Assembly: GCA_027487575.1 (NCBI GenBank)
Contig: JAIYDJ010000054.1
Coordinates: 47,812-111,811, forward strand
Length of the DNA: 64,000 bases
From: Rhodobacter sp.
GTDB taxonomy: Bacteria > Pseudomonadota > Alphaproteobacteria > Rhodobacterales > Rhodobacteraceae
Direction of reading: 5' to 3'
Below, piece by piece: positions 48,824 to 58,647 of this stretch. Positions within the stretch are counted from its first letter, which is position 1, and each line of letters opens with the position of its first letter. The notes beneath the pieces were generated by a model, which saw nothing but the letters and a program-made list of their open reading frames with translations, had not been told where the DNA came from and did no database searches. Made by a program: the position numbers and the translations under genes.

Positions 48824-49716
48824 GCGATCTGGTGACCGGCTTGGCGCAGCGCCTGCGCAAGGGCGCGGATGTGGGCCGGGCCGACTTCGCAGCAACCGCC
48901 GACGATGGTGGCACCCTGTGCGATCCACCCCATGGCGAAATCTACGTATTTCCCGGGCGACAGGTCGTGGCGGTGGGTCAGTTCCTTGACCGTGGGTGCA
49001 TCCTTCAGGAAATTGCCGGAAATGTGCGTGAACCCGTTGGCATAGGCCCCGAACGGCAGACCGAGGGATTTCAGCGCGGACAGCGCATCGCCCATCGCCT
49101 CGGGGACTGAACAGTTGGCGAGGACGGCGGCCACCGGGTGGGCGTCGGTCACGCGGGCAAGGTCACTGACCTGCTCGCCCGACCGCAGTTTGCTGCCATC
49201 ATGGTCGTCGACCGTCACCGACAGCCAGACCGGTTTGCCCGCCGCCTGCGCCCCCTTGGCAGCCCCCATTGCCATCTCGACCGAGGCCATCGTCTCGCAC
49301 AGGATCAGGTCGACATGCGGGGCCATCAGCGCGGCGATTTCAGCGTATTTCGGGGCGGCTTCCGCAACGGGCTGCGTTAGGTCGGGGCGGTAACTGGCGA
49401 CCAGCGGACCGAGCGACCCTGCGATCCGGCCCGATCCGTGCGCCGCACGAGCCTCGTGCGCCTCGGCCAGCGCGCGCAGGTGCAGGGCGTGGAACATCGG
49501 GTCCAGACCAAAGCGTTCCAGCCTGTCATGGTGGATGGCATAGGTATTGGTCGTGGCGACCGTGGCCCCGGCCGAGAAGTAATCGGCATGGATATCGCGC
49601 ACCATGCCGGGGTGGTCGATCATCACGCGTGTGGCCCAGAGCGGGGTCGGATCATCCCCGGATCGTGCCACCAGTTCCTGCCCCATGCCGCCGTCAAGAA
49701 GGGTGATCGTGGTCAT
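48820..49716 (-). CDS. homocysteine S-methyltransferase family protein (BHMT/MmuM-like)
   Basis: LLDGGMGQEL; ANCSVPEAM; GATIVGGCCEVGPAHIRAL Zn-binding GGCCE. Confidence 0.92.
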   Translation of the reverse strand: MTTITLLDGGMGQELVARSGDDPTPLWATRVMIDHPGMVRDIHADYFSAGATVATTNTYAIHHDRLERFGLDPMFHALHLRALAEAHEARAAHGSGRIAGSLGPLVASYRPDLTQPVAEAAPKYAEIAALMAPHVDLILCETMASVEMAMGAAKGAQAAGKPVWLSVTVDDHDGSKLRSGEQVSDLARVTDAHPVAAVLANCSVPEAMGDALSALKSLGLPFGAYANGFTHISGNFLKDAPTVKELTHRHDLSPGKYVDFAMGWIAQGATIVGGCCEVGPAHIRALAQALRQAGHQIA

Positions 49717-49737
49717 TTTCCGCCCCGCGCCAAAACT

Positions 49738-50208
49738 CTAGATCGCATCCTTGAAAACTTTTTGCAAAAGCGGCACCAGAAACGCCTCGTCTTCTGCGGT
49801 AAATGCGCCGGGTGTGTCGCTGTCAAGGTCCAGAACCCCCAGAAGCCGCCCCACCCCGTTCCAGACCGGCAAGACCAGTTCGGACCGGGTAGAGGACGAA
49901 CAGGCGATGTGGTCAGGAAACGCCTCGACATCCGGCACGTTCAACACCTGCCCGGTGCGGGCCGCCGCCCCGCAGACGCCACGCGAGAACGGAATGACAA
50001 GGCAGCCGTGCCCGCCCTGATAGGGGCCGATCTTCAGAAGGTCGGGGGCCACCACCCGGTAGAACCCTGTCCAGTCGGCAAAGGGATGCCCGTGGTGCAA
50101 CTCGCACACCACGGTCGCCATCAGCGCAACCGCATCCGTCTCGCCTTCGGTCAGGGCGAGGATCCGGCCTTCCAGTTCAGGAAAGTCGAGTTCAGTAGCC
50201 AAGGGCAC
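49738..50208 (-). CDS. GAF domain protein, free methionine-(R)-sulfoxide reductase-like
   Basis: HPFADWTGFYRV; GPYQGGHGCLVIPFSRGVCGAAARTGQVLNVPDVEAFPDHIACSSSTRSELVLPV; probable GTG start. Confidence 0.85.
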   Translation of the reverse strand: MPLATELDFPELEGRILALTEGETDAVALMATVVCELHHGHPFADWTGFYRVVAPDLLKIGPYQGGHGCLVIPFSRGVCGAAARTGQVLNVPDVEAFPDHIACSSSTRSELVLPVWNGVGRLLGVLDLDSDTPGAFTAEDEAFLVPLLQKVFKDAI

Positions 50209-51766
50209 AACCGTCCTTGCGCGGGTCCGACGCACCGATGAGAACGCCGCTGTCCTCGATCCGGATCGCCTGCGCGCCACCAAGCGCCACCTCAGGGATC
50301 GTCACCGCATGGCCCATGTCGGACAGTGCCGCGCGGACCCCGTCGGAATAGCCGCGTTCCACCTCCATCGGGCCCAGTGCGCCGAAACTGCGCGGGGCAT
50401 CGAAGGCGGTCTGCGCGTCCATGCCGAAATCGACCATGTTCGAGATGAAACGCGCGTGTCCGTTGGGCTGATACGCGCCGCCCATGACGCCAAAAGGCAT
50501 CGTCACCCGGCCATTCTGCCGGATCATGCCGGGAATGATGGTGTGCATCGGGCGTTTGCCGCCCGCCGCCTCGTTCGGGTGGCCTTCCTTCAGGGTGAAC
50601 CCCGCGCCCCGGTTCTGGAAGTTGATCCCGAATTTGGCCGAAGCCAGACCCGAGCCAAAGCCGTGAAAGATCGAATAGATCAGCGACACCGCCATGCCGT
50701 CGCGGTCCACCACCGTGATCAGGATGGTGTCCTTGTGCACCGCCTCGGACACCTGGACCGGATCGGCCATCGCGCGGGTCGGGTCGATCAGCGCGGCAAG
50801 GCGGCTGGCCGTTTCGGGCGACAGCATGTGGTCCAGACGCGGGGAATGTTCGGCGATGAAGCGGTTGCGGGCGTCGTAGGCGAGTTTCGCCGCCTCCGCC
50901 TCGATATGCGCACGCATGGCACCGCGGGGGTCCATCGCGGCGATGTCGAAATGGTCGAGGATGTTCAGCATCAGGATCGCGGTCGCGCCCTGCCCGTTCG
51001 GCGGATGCTCGATCAGTTCGATCCCCCGGTAGGCGCCGCTGATCGGGGTGGTATAGTCGCAGGCGACGGCAGCGAAATCGGCCATCGTGTGGGTGCCGCC
51101 AAGCGCGTTCAGGCTGGCAACCATATCTTCGGCAACCTCGCCCGTGTAAAAGCCGTCGCGCCCCTGCGCGGCGATCCGGCGCAGCACCTCTGCCTGACCG
51201 GGCGCGCGGAAGGTCTGGCCCGGTTTCGGGGCTGCGCCGTCGATCAGGTAGAACCGGCGGGCGTCGCCCGAAAGCGTATCGACATCCCCGGCCCAGTCGA
51301 ACGCAACGCGGGGGGCGACAGGCACGCCTTCGTCGGCATAGCGGATGGCGGGGGCCAGCAGACGGTCCATCCCCAGACGTCCGTGATCTGCCGACACCTT
51401 GCAGAAGGCGTCGATCGCGCCCGGCAGCGTCACCGATGCAGGGTTGCCGTAAAGCGGCATGTTGACATGACCTGCGCCGCGCAAGGCGGCGGCGGACAGA
51501 CCGGCCGGGCCGCGACCCGACCCGTTCACCGCAATCACATCGTCGCTGCCCGCCGGTTTGATCAGCATGAAGCAATCGCCGCCGATGCCCGTCATCTGCG
51601 GCTCGCAGATGCCCAGCAGCACCGCGCCCGCAATGGCGGCGTCCACGGCATTGCCGCCCGCCTTCAGGATGTCGATGGCGGTCGAGGCGGCCAGCGGGTG
51701 CGATGTGGCGCACATTCCGTTGCTGGCGTAGGTGGCCGATCGGCCGGGCAGTTGAAAATCGCGCAT
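50192..51766 (-). CDS. gamma-glutamyltransferase family protein
   Basis: ATSHPLAASTAIDILKAGGNAVDAAIAGAVLLGICEPQMTGIGGDCFML; HPPNGQGATAILMLNIL. Confidence 0.93.
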   Translation of the reverse strand: MRDFQLPGRSATYASNGMCATSHPLAASTAIDILKAGGNAVDAAIAGAVLLGICEPQMTGIGGDCFMLIKPAGSDDVIAVNGSGRGPAGLSAAALRGAGHVNMPLYGNPASVTLPGAIDAFCKVSADHGRLGMDRLLAPAIRYADEGVPVAPRVAFDWAGDVDTLSGDARRFYLIDGAAPKPGQTFRAPGQAEVLRRIAAQGRDGFYTGEVAEDMVASLNALGGTHTMADFAAVACDYTTPISGAYRGIELIEHPPNGQGATAILMLNILDHFDIAAMDPRGAMRAHIEAEAAKLAYDARNRFIAEHSPRLDHMLSPETASRLAALIDPTRAMADPVQVSEAVHKDTILITVVDRDGMAVSLIYSIFHGFGSGLASAKFGINFQNRGAGFTLKEGHPNEAAGGKRPMHTIIPGMIRQNGRVTMPFGVMGGAYQPNGHARFISNMVDFGMDAQTAFDAPRSFGALGPMEVERGYSDGVRAALSDMGHAVTIPEVALGGAQAIRIEDSGVLIGASDPRKDGCALGY

Positions 51767-51971
51767 GTCTTTGTCTCCCATGGGGGGACCCTAGGTGGCT
51801 GCGACGGGATTTCCAAGGGGGAGGAGCCTCGGTGCCACGAACTGGGTGGGGGCTGTCATCCGCAGCACCGAGGGAAGCTTTATGCAGCTACGAAACCTTT
51901 GTGACGCAGCGAAGCGGCGAAATGAGGGGCGAATTGGGGCGAATTCACGGCTTCGGCAGTTTTGCAGAGCC

Positions 51972-52427
51972 TCATTCGGCGTCGATCTGAAAGACGAGCG
52001 TGTTGCGGCCCGCCTTGCGGTCATAGGCCAAACCGCAGGTCAGGCTGCGAATCAGGAACCAGCCATAACCGCCTTCGGGCAAACTGGCGCAGTCGGCCAG
52101 TTGGCCGGGCGGCAACAGGTTGGCAGGCATGGGCAGACCATGGTCAACCACCTCGCACCGCAGGATGGACCGTTCAAGGATCAGGGTGACGCCGATCTGC
52201 CCGTCGTACTGCGCGTAGGCATGTTCGACGATGTTGTTCAGAACTTCGGCAAGGACAAGTTCAACGGTGCCACGCAGATCGTCCGACAGGTCGCACAGCG
52301 GGGCCATGCACAGCAGGCTCAACAACCCGGCCCGCACGGCCAGAGGGTCCGACACCAGCGTGATGTGGACGCGGGCGGTGGGCAGGGGGGTGACCATTCT
52401 TCGAACAGTGCAAAGGTCAATTTGCAT
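51972..52427 (-). CDS. HATPase anti-sigma factor (RsbW/RbaW-like)
   Basis: LVLAEVLNNIVEHAYAQ N-box; CEVVDHGLPMP; GYGWFLIRSL. Confidence 0.88.
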   Translation of the reverse strand: MQIDLCTVRRMVTPLPTARVHITLVSDPLAVRAGLLSLLCMAPLCDLSDDLRGTVELVLAEVLNNIVEHAYAQYDGQIGVTLILERSILRCEVVDHGLPMPANLLPPGQLADCASLPEGGYGWFLIRSLTCGLAYDRKAGRNTLVFQIDAE

Positions 52428-52752
52428 GGCGCAGCGGCAGGGGCAGCCGGTCGTGAATGGTGAAGACCTGTTCCATCCGTGTCAGGCGGAACACCTTCTG
52501 GACGGTGGGCGTCAGACCCGCGAGTTCCAGCTTGCGGTACGGGGCCAGCGCCTTGAGGACCGCCACCACCGCACCAAGCCCGCTGCTGTCGACGAAGGCG
52601 ACGCGGGACAGGTCCAGCACCACCCGGTCACTGGCCGTTTGCGTCAGTTCGCGCATCCGGTCCTTGAACTGGATGGCCCCTGCGGCGTCGATCCGGTCGT
52701 CCAGTGCCTGGATGACCAGAATGCCGTCCTGAAGGCTGGCTGAAAAATTCAT
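52417..52752 (-). CDS. STAS domain anti-sigma factor antagonist (RsbV/RbaV-like)
   Basis: VVLDLSRVAFVDSSGLGAVVAVLKAL phosphorylatable DSSG motif; overlaps the HATPase gene. Confidence 0.92.
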   Translation of the reverse strand: MNFSASLQDGILVIQALDDRIDAAGAIQFKDRMRELTQTASDRVVLDLSRVAFVDSSGLGAVVAVLKALAPYRKLELAGLTPTVQKVFRLTRMEQVFTIHDRLPLPLRHAN

Positions 52753-52830
52753 TCCCCTGTCCCCGCTGCATCGTCCTGGAGGCAGGATAGGGGGCAGGTC
52801 TTACCGACCCGTAAATCCCGGCACCGAGGC

Positions 52831-53157
52831 TCAGTTCATCTGAAACTGCAGCGGATAGCGCCCATCCTCGAAATCGCCAAAGAGATCCGGCAGATCGGGG
52901 TGGCCCACGGGTTCTCCCGTCTCGTCCGGGACAAGGTTCTGCTCGGATACGTAGGCCACGTAATAGCTTTGATCGTTTTCCGCCAGCAGGTGGTAGAAGG
53001 GCTGGTCCTTCGACGGCCGACTGTCTTCGGGGATGTTTTCGTACCATTCGTCGGTGTTCGAGAACATCGCATCGACGTCGAAAACCACGCCGCGGAACGG
53101 GTGTTTGCGATGGCGCAGCACTTGCCCGATATGATATTTAGCCGCCGTTTTCAGCAT
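52831..53157 (-). CDS. hspQ: heat shock protein HspQ
   Basis: KYHIGQVLRHRKHPFRGVVFDVDAMFSNTDEWYENIPEDSRPSKDQPFYHLLAEN. Confidence 0.93.
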   Translation of the reverse strand: MLKTAAKYHIGQVLRHRKHPFRGVVFDVDAMFSNTDEWYENIPEDSRPSKDQPFYHLLAENDQSYYVAYVSEQNLVPDETGEPVGHPDLPDLFGDFEDGRYPLQFQMN

Positions 53158-53366
53158 GATGCCGCGCCCCCGATCAAGGTTACTAATCCGGTACAACGTC
53201 TTTTGTCCACCGGATGCTGCACAACGCGCGGAAACAGTCTGTGATCCCCACCCCGACAGTCGGTTGTCCGCTCTCGGTTTTCTGATCGGGCGGGGGGTGG
53301 TTGCCCATTTCCCCCGGCACGGTTTTCGCCTAAGGTACCTGAAAACAAAAGACGTACGAGGGGCAG

Positions 53367-53942
53367 ATGAGCAGACTTCTCCGTGCGCAGGTGCTGCTGC
53401 TTTTCCTCGCGTCCTGCGGGGGGGGCAACTTTTCGGCACCGCGCGATCTGGACAACGCCTGCGCCATCGTGGCGCAGCGGCCCGAATACCTGAGGGCGAT
53501 GCGCGCGACCGAACGCAAGTGGGGCATTCCCGTCGCCGTTCAGATGGCAACGATCCATCAGGAATCGAAGTTCATCGGCAACGCCCGCACGCCGCACCGG
53601 TTTGCCCTGGGTGTCATACCCATGGGGCGGCAGTCGTCGGCCTATGGCTACAGTCAGGCGCTGGACGGGACCTGGGAGGAATACGAGGAAGAGCGTGGCC
53701 GGGGCCGTCGCGACCGGATCGAGGATGCCACCGATTTCATGGGCTGGTACATGAACGCCAGCACCGAACGGCTGGGCATTTCGCGGGGTGATGCGACGAA
53801 CCAGTATCTGGCCTATCACGAAGGGCGCACCGGGTTTGCCAACCAAAGCTATCTGGGCAAGCCCTGGCTGGTCGAGGTGGCCGCCGCCGTCGGATCGCGC
53901 GCCGCTACCTATGCGGTGCAACTGGAAGGCTGCCGCCGCTAG
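53367..53942 (+). CDS. transglycosylase SLT-domain lipoprotein
   Basis: Lipobox LLFLASCGGG; GIPVAVQMATIHQESKFIGNARTP; AYGYSQALDGTWEEY. Confidence 0.88.
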   Translation: MSRLLRAQVLLLFLASCGGGNFSAPRDLDNACAIVAQRPEYLRAMRATERKWGIPVAVQMATIHQESKFIGNARTPHRFALGVIPMGRQSSAYGYSQALDGTWEEYEEERGRGRRDRIEDATDFMGWYMNASTERLGISRGDATNQYLAYHEGRTGFANQSYLGKPWLVEVAAAVGSRAATYAVQLEGCRR

Positions 53943-54541
53943 TTGCTGCGCTTTTCCGCTTCGCTGTCGATGCTGAACAGCGACGGCGGGTAATCCCCCC
54001 CGGTCCGCAATTCACCAAGGATCACCGTGGTTTGCTGACCCAGATCGTCCGTGATCACCCATTGGCGCAGGGTGACCGGATCGGCGGTGAACACCAGATC
54101 GATGGTGCCGTATTCCGGATGTTCGGGGTCCTGCGCCCGCACCCGGGTTGAGGTGCCGTCCTCGACATGTCCGACCACCATCTTCGCCCGCCCCAGATCG
54201 ACATCGGCGGCGAGGATCAGGTTCAGGGGGGTGCGGCGGAGGGGGTATTGTTCGGGGGGTTGGTTGGATTTGGCGTCGAAGATCGCGACGGAACCGGCGC
54301 TGGCCAGCACCAGACTGCGGTCGGGGGGGGCGTATTCGAACCGCACGCGGCCGGGGCGTTTGATGAAGAGCTTGCCGGTGGCGATTGAGCCGTCGGCGTT
54401 CACTTGCGTAAAATCGGTTTCCGCCGTCGTCAAGCGATTGAGATAACTGGACAAATCCCGCAACGGTATCAACTCGGCCTGCGCTTGGCCAAGGGACGCG
54501 ATCAGGACGAGCGGGGCCAGAAGGGCGCGGAACATGTTCAT
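53939..54541 (-). CDS. lolA: outer-membrane lipoprotein carrier protein LolA
   Basis: Signal peptide; SSYLNRLTTAETDFTQVNADGSIATGKLFIKRPGRVRFEYAPPD. Confidence 0.92.
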   Translation of the reverse strand: MNMFRALLAPLVLIASLGQAQAELIPLRDLSSYLNRLTTAETDFTQVNADGSIATGKLFIKRPGRVRFEYAPPDRSLVLASAGSVAIFDAKSNQPPEQYPLRRTPLNLILAADVDLGRAKMVVGHVEDGTSTRVRAQDPEHPEYGTIDLVFTADPVTLRQWVITDDLGQQTTVILGELRTGGDYPPSLFSIDSEAEKRSN

Positions 54542-54626
54542 GCGGTGTATATAATCGAGCCCGCCGCCGACTGCACCCCCGGCCGGATCACATGGCGGGG
54601 AGGTGCCGATGGAGGGTCTGTTTTGC

Positions 54627-54666
54627 GTCGGATTTGCGTATGGCAAACGTATGGCTTGCGTACCGA
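54627..54666. repeat. 11-bp phased repeat array, locus 2 (3 units)
   Basis: GTCGGAT then TTGCGTATGGC-AAACGTATGGC-TTGCGTACCGA. Confidence 0.8.
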
Positions 54667-54820
54667 CGTCCCTTGCGCCGTTCCGCAGACGCCGCCGCCC
54701 GACCGTCGCGGGCCCCGGAACCGTCTGATGGGCCTTCCAGCGGAAGGACCATCGGTTCCGATGCGCAGAAGCCGCAAGGCGCTGGGCAAGGGGGGGGTGG
54801 GCCACAGGCCGTCGGTTTGT

Positions 54821-54912
54821 AAATCTGCCCGCGCCTGCCTGGGCGGGCGCGGCTTCGCGCCTGTCGAGGGGCAGGCAGGCGCTGGCAGATTTGTCGCGGG
54901 ACAAATCTGCCG
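54821..54912. repeat. two-hairpin palindromic element, copy A
   Basis: AAATCTGCCcgCGCCTGCCTG...CAGGCAGGCGctGGCAGATTTGTC-gcgg-GACAAATCTGCC. Confidence 0.85.
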
Positions 54913-55001
54913 AGAGAAGGGGGGGAGGGGAATGAAGCGGTGGGTAGGCACCAACCTAATGGTTGCTGAATTCTGGTGTAGCCGAGTGTTTTTGGGCCAA
55001 A

Positions 55002-55640
55002 TCATTCAGTGCGGCGCATTTGGATGGATATGATCTTCTTCTGTCGAGCCAATATGAAGTCCATTTGATAAAGTGCCTTACCTAGCTTGTATGCTGTTCC
55101 AATAAAAACTGGGGCATCCCGAAAATCTTGAATGCGCAATTCTGCTCTCTCAATTCCCTTCTGCGAGTAACGGAGTTGAATGGTATTGACATCAGCAATC
55201 TGCAAAAAGGAAAAGTAGAAAAATTTAGCATACTTTGTTACCCTTTGGAGTTTATAAAACTCCACTTTCACCCCATTCCGGTCGTGGAAGCAACAACCAC
55301 CAGTAGTTGAAAAAGAGCTAAAGGACACCTTGGGAGCTACATTCTGGCGTTTGTCCATGCAATGGTGCTTAGGCCACGGCCACCCTAGGTCGTCAAAATA
55401 AACGCTTCCACCGTTCGGGCACTGATAAAAAAAGACTTTTTCGCCACAAACTGGACAACTTGCATTCGGGTTTAGATAACTGGAAGCCGTAACAAAGCTT
55501 TGCGTTTTTGAGACAGAAGATAGTCGAAAACTAAAGCTACCGGATGCACTCCGGCACCCTCCACTCTGATGTATTGGCAATAGACGGCCATCAACATCCC
55601 TGAATGAAATAACGTCCCCACATCTGTGGCAGGTGGACAA
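55002..55640 (-). CDS. low-GC hypothetical protein with CxxC N-terminus and CPVCG..FFYQCPNGGSVYFDDLGWPWPKHHC motif (TTG start)
   Basis: 212-aa ORF in an AT-rich island between lolA and ftsK; GAGGA upstream of TTG. Confidence 0.75.
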   Translation of the reverse strand: MSTCHRCGDVISFRDVDGRLLPIHQSGGCRSASGSFSFRLSSVSKTQSFVTASSYLNPNASCPVCGEKVFFYQCPNGGSVYFDDLGWPWPKHHCMDKRQNVAPKVSFSSFSTTGGCCFHDRNGVKVEFYKLQRVTKYAKFFYFSFLQIADVNTIQLRYSQKGIERAELRIQDFRDAPVFIGTAYKLGKALYQMDFILARQKKIISIQMRRTE

Positions 55641-55767
55641 AGTTCCTCAATTCCAAGCAAAGCCCACCATAGGTCGATGATGCATGCCACACCTGTTTCC
55701 GCGCACGGAGTTGTCTACCTACTCTAACGAGCCACGCTATGCAACAGCTGACGAAAGAATGACCCCC

Positions 55768-58635
55768 TCACCGCTCCTCCACCAATATCTCCCGCTTGCC
55801 CACATGGTTCGCCGGGGTGACCACCCCGTGTTCCTCCATCTGCTCCACCAGCTTGGCGGCCTTGTTGTAGCCGATCCCCAGCTTGCGCTGGATATAGGAC
55901 GTCGAGCACTTCCGGTCCTTCGCCACGATCGCCACGGCCTGATCGTAGAGCGAGTCGTCCAGCCCGTCGGCACCGATGCCCAGCACCGCGTCGATATCCG
56001 CCTCGCGCTCTTCGTCCACCCCTTCGACCACGCCCGACATATAGACGGGGGGGCCGTAGCTTTTCAGGTGGTTGACGATTTCCTCGACTTCCTCATCGGA
56101 AACAAACGGCCCGTGGATGCGGTTCACCTTGCCGCCCCCGGCCATGTAGAGCATGTCGCCCATGCCCAGCAGTTGCTCCGCCCCCTGTTCGCCCAGGATC
56201 GTCCGCGAGTCGATCTTGGAGGTTACCTGAAACGAAATGCGAGTGGGGAAGTTGGCCTTGATCGTGCCGGTGATCACGTCGACGGAGGGGCGCTGCGTGG
56301 CCATGATCAGGTGGATGCCTGACGCGCGGGCCATCTGGGCCAGACGCTGGATGCAGGCTTCGATCTCTTTGCCTGCAACCATCATCAGGTCGGCCATCTC
56401 GTCGACCACCACCACGATGTAAGGGATGGTGACGGGCATGTATTCGTCGGTTTCGAACACGGGTTCGCCGGTGTCTTCGTCAAAGCCGGTCTGGATGGTG
56501 CGGCGGAACATCTCGTTCTTCGACAGCGCCTCGCGGACCCGGCCGTTGTAGCCCTCGATGTTGCGCACGCCGAGTTTCGACATCTTGCGATAGCGTTCCT
56601 CCATCTCGGACACGACCCATTTCAGGGCGACAACCGCCTTTTTGGGGTCGGTGACGACGGGGGACAGAAGGTGCGGGATGCCGTCGTAGACGGACAGTTC
56701 CAGCATCTTGGGGTCGATCATGATCAGGCGGCATTCCTCGGGCGAGAGTTTGTAGAGAAGCGACAGGATCATCGTGTTGATGGCGACGGACTTGCCCGAG
56801 CCGGTGGTGCCCGCGATCAGAAGGTGGGGCATCTTGGCCAGGTTGGCGATGATCGGCTCGCCCCCGATGTCCTTGCCAAGGGCGAGGGGCAGGCGCATGG
56901 CGCTGTCGCCGAAGTCGCGGGCCGAGAGGATTTCGCGCAGGACGACCTTTTCGCGCGTGGCGTTGGGCAGTTCGATGCCGATGACGGTGCGGCCGGGGAT
57001 GGTGGAGACGCGGGCCGAGAGGGCGGACATGCTGCGTGCGATGTCGTCGGCCAGACCGATGACCCGGCTGGCCTTCAGCCCTGCAGCGGGTTCAAGTTCG
57101 TACATGGTAACGACCGGGCCGGGGCGGACGGAGGTGATTTCACCCTTCACGCCGTAATCGTCCAGCACGGATTCGAGCATCCGCGCGTTTTCCTCCAGCG
57201 CATCATGCGAGAGGGAGAACCGCTGCACGGTGGACGGCGAGGCCAGCAGGCTGAGCGGCGGCAGTTCGTAGGTGGAGGCCGCGTCGGCAAAGGGCAGGGC
57301 AGGTTGCGCCTCGGCCTGGGCCTGTTTCGAGGGGGCGGCGGGTTTGCGGGGGGCGGGCAGCACCACGGCGGGGCGGCGCGGTTCGGGCATCCGCAGGGGG
57401 GGCAGGTCGGCCTGCCAGTCGGCGGCAATGGCGGGATCGTCGTCTTCGTCGGGATCGTCCTCGATCAGTTCGGGAAGGACGGCGAGCGTGATGCGCGGCG
57501 GGGTGGCGGCGGGGCGGCTGGTGTCGGCGATCAGCGGGACCGGGCCGCGCGGCAGTTGCGGGGCGCGCACGACGGGCGGTTCGCGGCGGGCGGCGATGGC
57601 GGCCTGCAGGGGCGGCAGGGGGGCGGGTGTGGCGGTGCGGGCGTTGATCACGTCGGTGATGCGGGCGCGGATGCGGTCGGGCGGGGGCATGGCGGCGGGG
57701 CCGGATGCCTCGGGCAGATGGGATTCCACCAGTTCGGGTTCGGCGCGGCGCAACAGTTGCGGCATGCGGGCCAGAAGGCCGGTGCGTTCGCGGGGCGGGG
57801 CATATTGCGGCGCTTCGGCCAGCGGTTCGGGATAGCGCGGGTCGGCGCGCAGGGGGGCAGGCTTCAGCGCTGCGGGTTTCATTGTGTCGGGGCGGCCGAA
57901 GCCGGGTTCGGCGGTGACGGTCGGGTCGGGGGTGGCTGCGCGGCGGCGTTCGGCCATGGCGCTGGCGGCACGGGCGGTGCCCTGCGCGCCGCGCGACACC
58001 AGCGAGAGGGTGGCGGCGTAGGTCAGGACAAGGCCGTGGATCAGGAAGCGCGCAAGGGCGCGCAGTTCGGCCAGATCAAACCCGGTGACGAACAGCATCA
58101 TGCCCAGCAGGGCCACCGCCGACAGCACCGACAGAAGTTTCAGGCCAAGCCCCGCGCCAACCGGCACCACACCCAGCGCCGCCCCCAGCACGGTGTCGCC
58201 GAACAGCCCCCCCAGACCGAAGGAATGCGGCCAGCCCGATCCGGGAACCAGGGTTGCGGCATAGACCGATCCCAGCGCGATGGCGATGACGGCAAACACC
58301 ATCCGCCCAAGCGCCCGGTCGGCCCCGCGGTGCAGGACGAACCGCAGGCCCCATGCGGCCAGCACCAGCGGAATGCCCCAGGCACCCTGACCCCCGATGA
58401 TGATCAGGGTCGAGGCTGCAGCAGCCCCGAACCGGCCCATCAGGTTGGCGGCGGGTTCTTCGGTGGCGACCATCCAGCCGGGGTCATTGGGCGAATAGGA
58501 CCACAGCATCGCCACAAAGACCGCCGACAGGGCGATGAGGCCCAGCCCCAGCAATTCCTGCCCACGCCGTTCCAGAAGGGCAGCCGTGCCCTGATCGAGA
58601 AGCGGATCGCGTTGCCGTACCTGATAGGATGCCAT
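55768..58635 (-). CDS. ftsK: DNA translocase FtsK
   Basis: N-terminal TM segments; [28 protein letters not shown]-terminal gamma winged helix ([29 protein letters not shown]). Confidence 0.97.
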   Translation of the reverse strand: MASYQVRQRDPLLDQGTAALLERRGQELLGLGLIALSAVFVAMLWSYSPNDPGWMVATEEPAANLMGRFGAAAASTLIIIGGQGAWGIPLVLAAWGLRFVLHRGADRALGRMVFAVIAIALGSVYAATLVPGSGWPHSFGLGGLFGDTVLGAALGVVPVGAGLGLKLLSVLSAVALLGMMLFVTGFDLAELRALARFLIHGLVLTYAATLSLVSRGAQGTARAASAMAERRRAATPDPTVTAEPGFGRPDTMKPAALKPAPLRADPRYPEPLAEAPQYAPPRERTGLLARMPQLLRRAEPELVESHLPEASGPAAMPPPDRIRARITDVINARTATPAPLPPLQAAIAARREPPVVRAPQLPRGPVPLIADTSRPAATPPRITLAVLPELIEDDPDEDDDPAIAADWQADLPPLRMPEPRRPAVVLPAPRKPAAPSKQAQAEAQPALPFADAASTYELPPLSLLASPSTVQRFSLSHDALEENARMLESVLDDYGVKGEITSVRPGPVVTMYELEPAAGLKASRVIGLADDIARSMSALSARVSTIPGRTVIGIELPNATREKVVLREILSARDFGDSAMRLPLALGKDIGGEPIIANLAKMPHLLIAGTTGSGKSVAINTMILSLLYKLSPEECRLIMIDPKMLELSVYDGIPHLLSPVVTDPKKAVVALKWVVSEMEERYRKMSKLGVRNIEGYNGRVREALSKNEMFRRTIQTGFDEDTGEPVFETDEYMPVTIPYIVVVVDEMADLMMVAGKEIEACIQRLAQMARASGIHLIMATQRPSVDVITGTIKANFPTRISFQVTSKIDSRTILGEQGAEQLLGMGDMLYMAGGGKVNRIHGPFVSDEEVEEIVNHLKSYGPPVYMSGVVEGVDEEREADIDAVLGIGADGLDDSLYDQAVAIVAKDRKCSTSYIQRKLGIGYNKAAKLVEQMEEHGVVTPANHVGKREILVEER

Positions 58636-58647
58636 GATACCCGTCCC

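Noticed and set aside
55472-55690. 72-aa minus-strand ORF in the AT-rich island
   Set aside because: Overlaps the 5' part of the better-supported Cys-rich gene in another frame; no coding signature.
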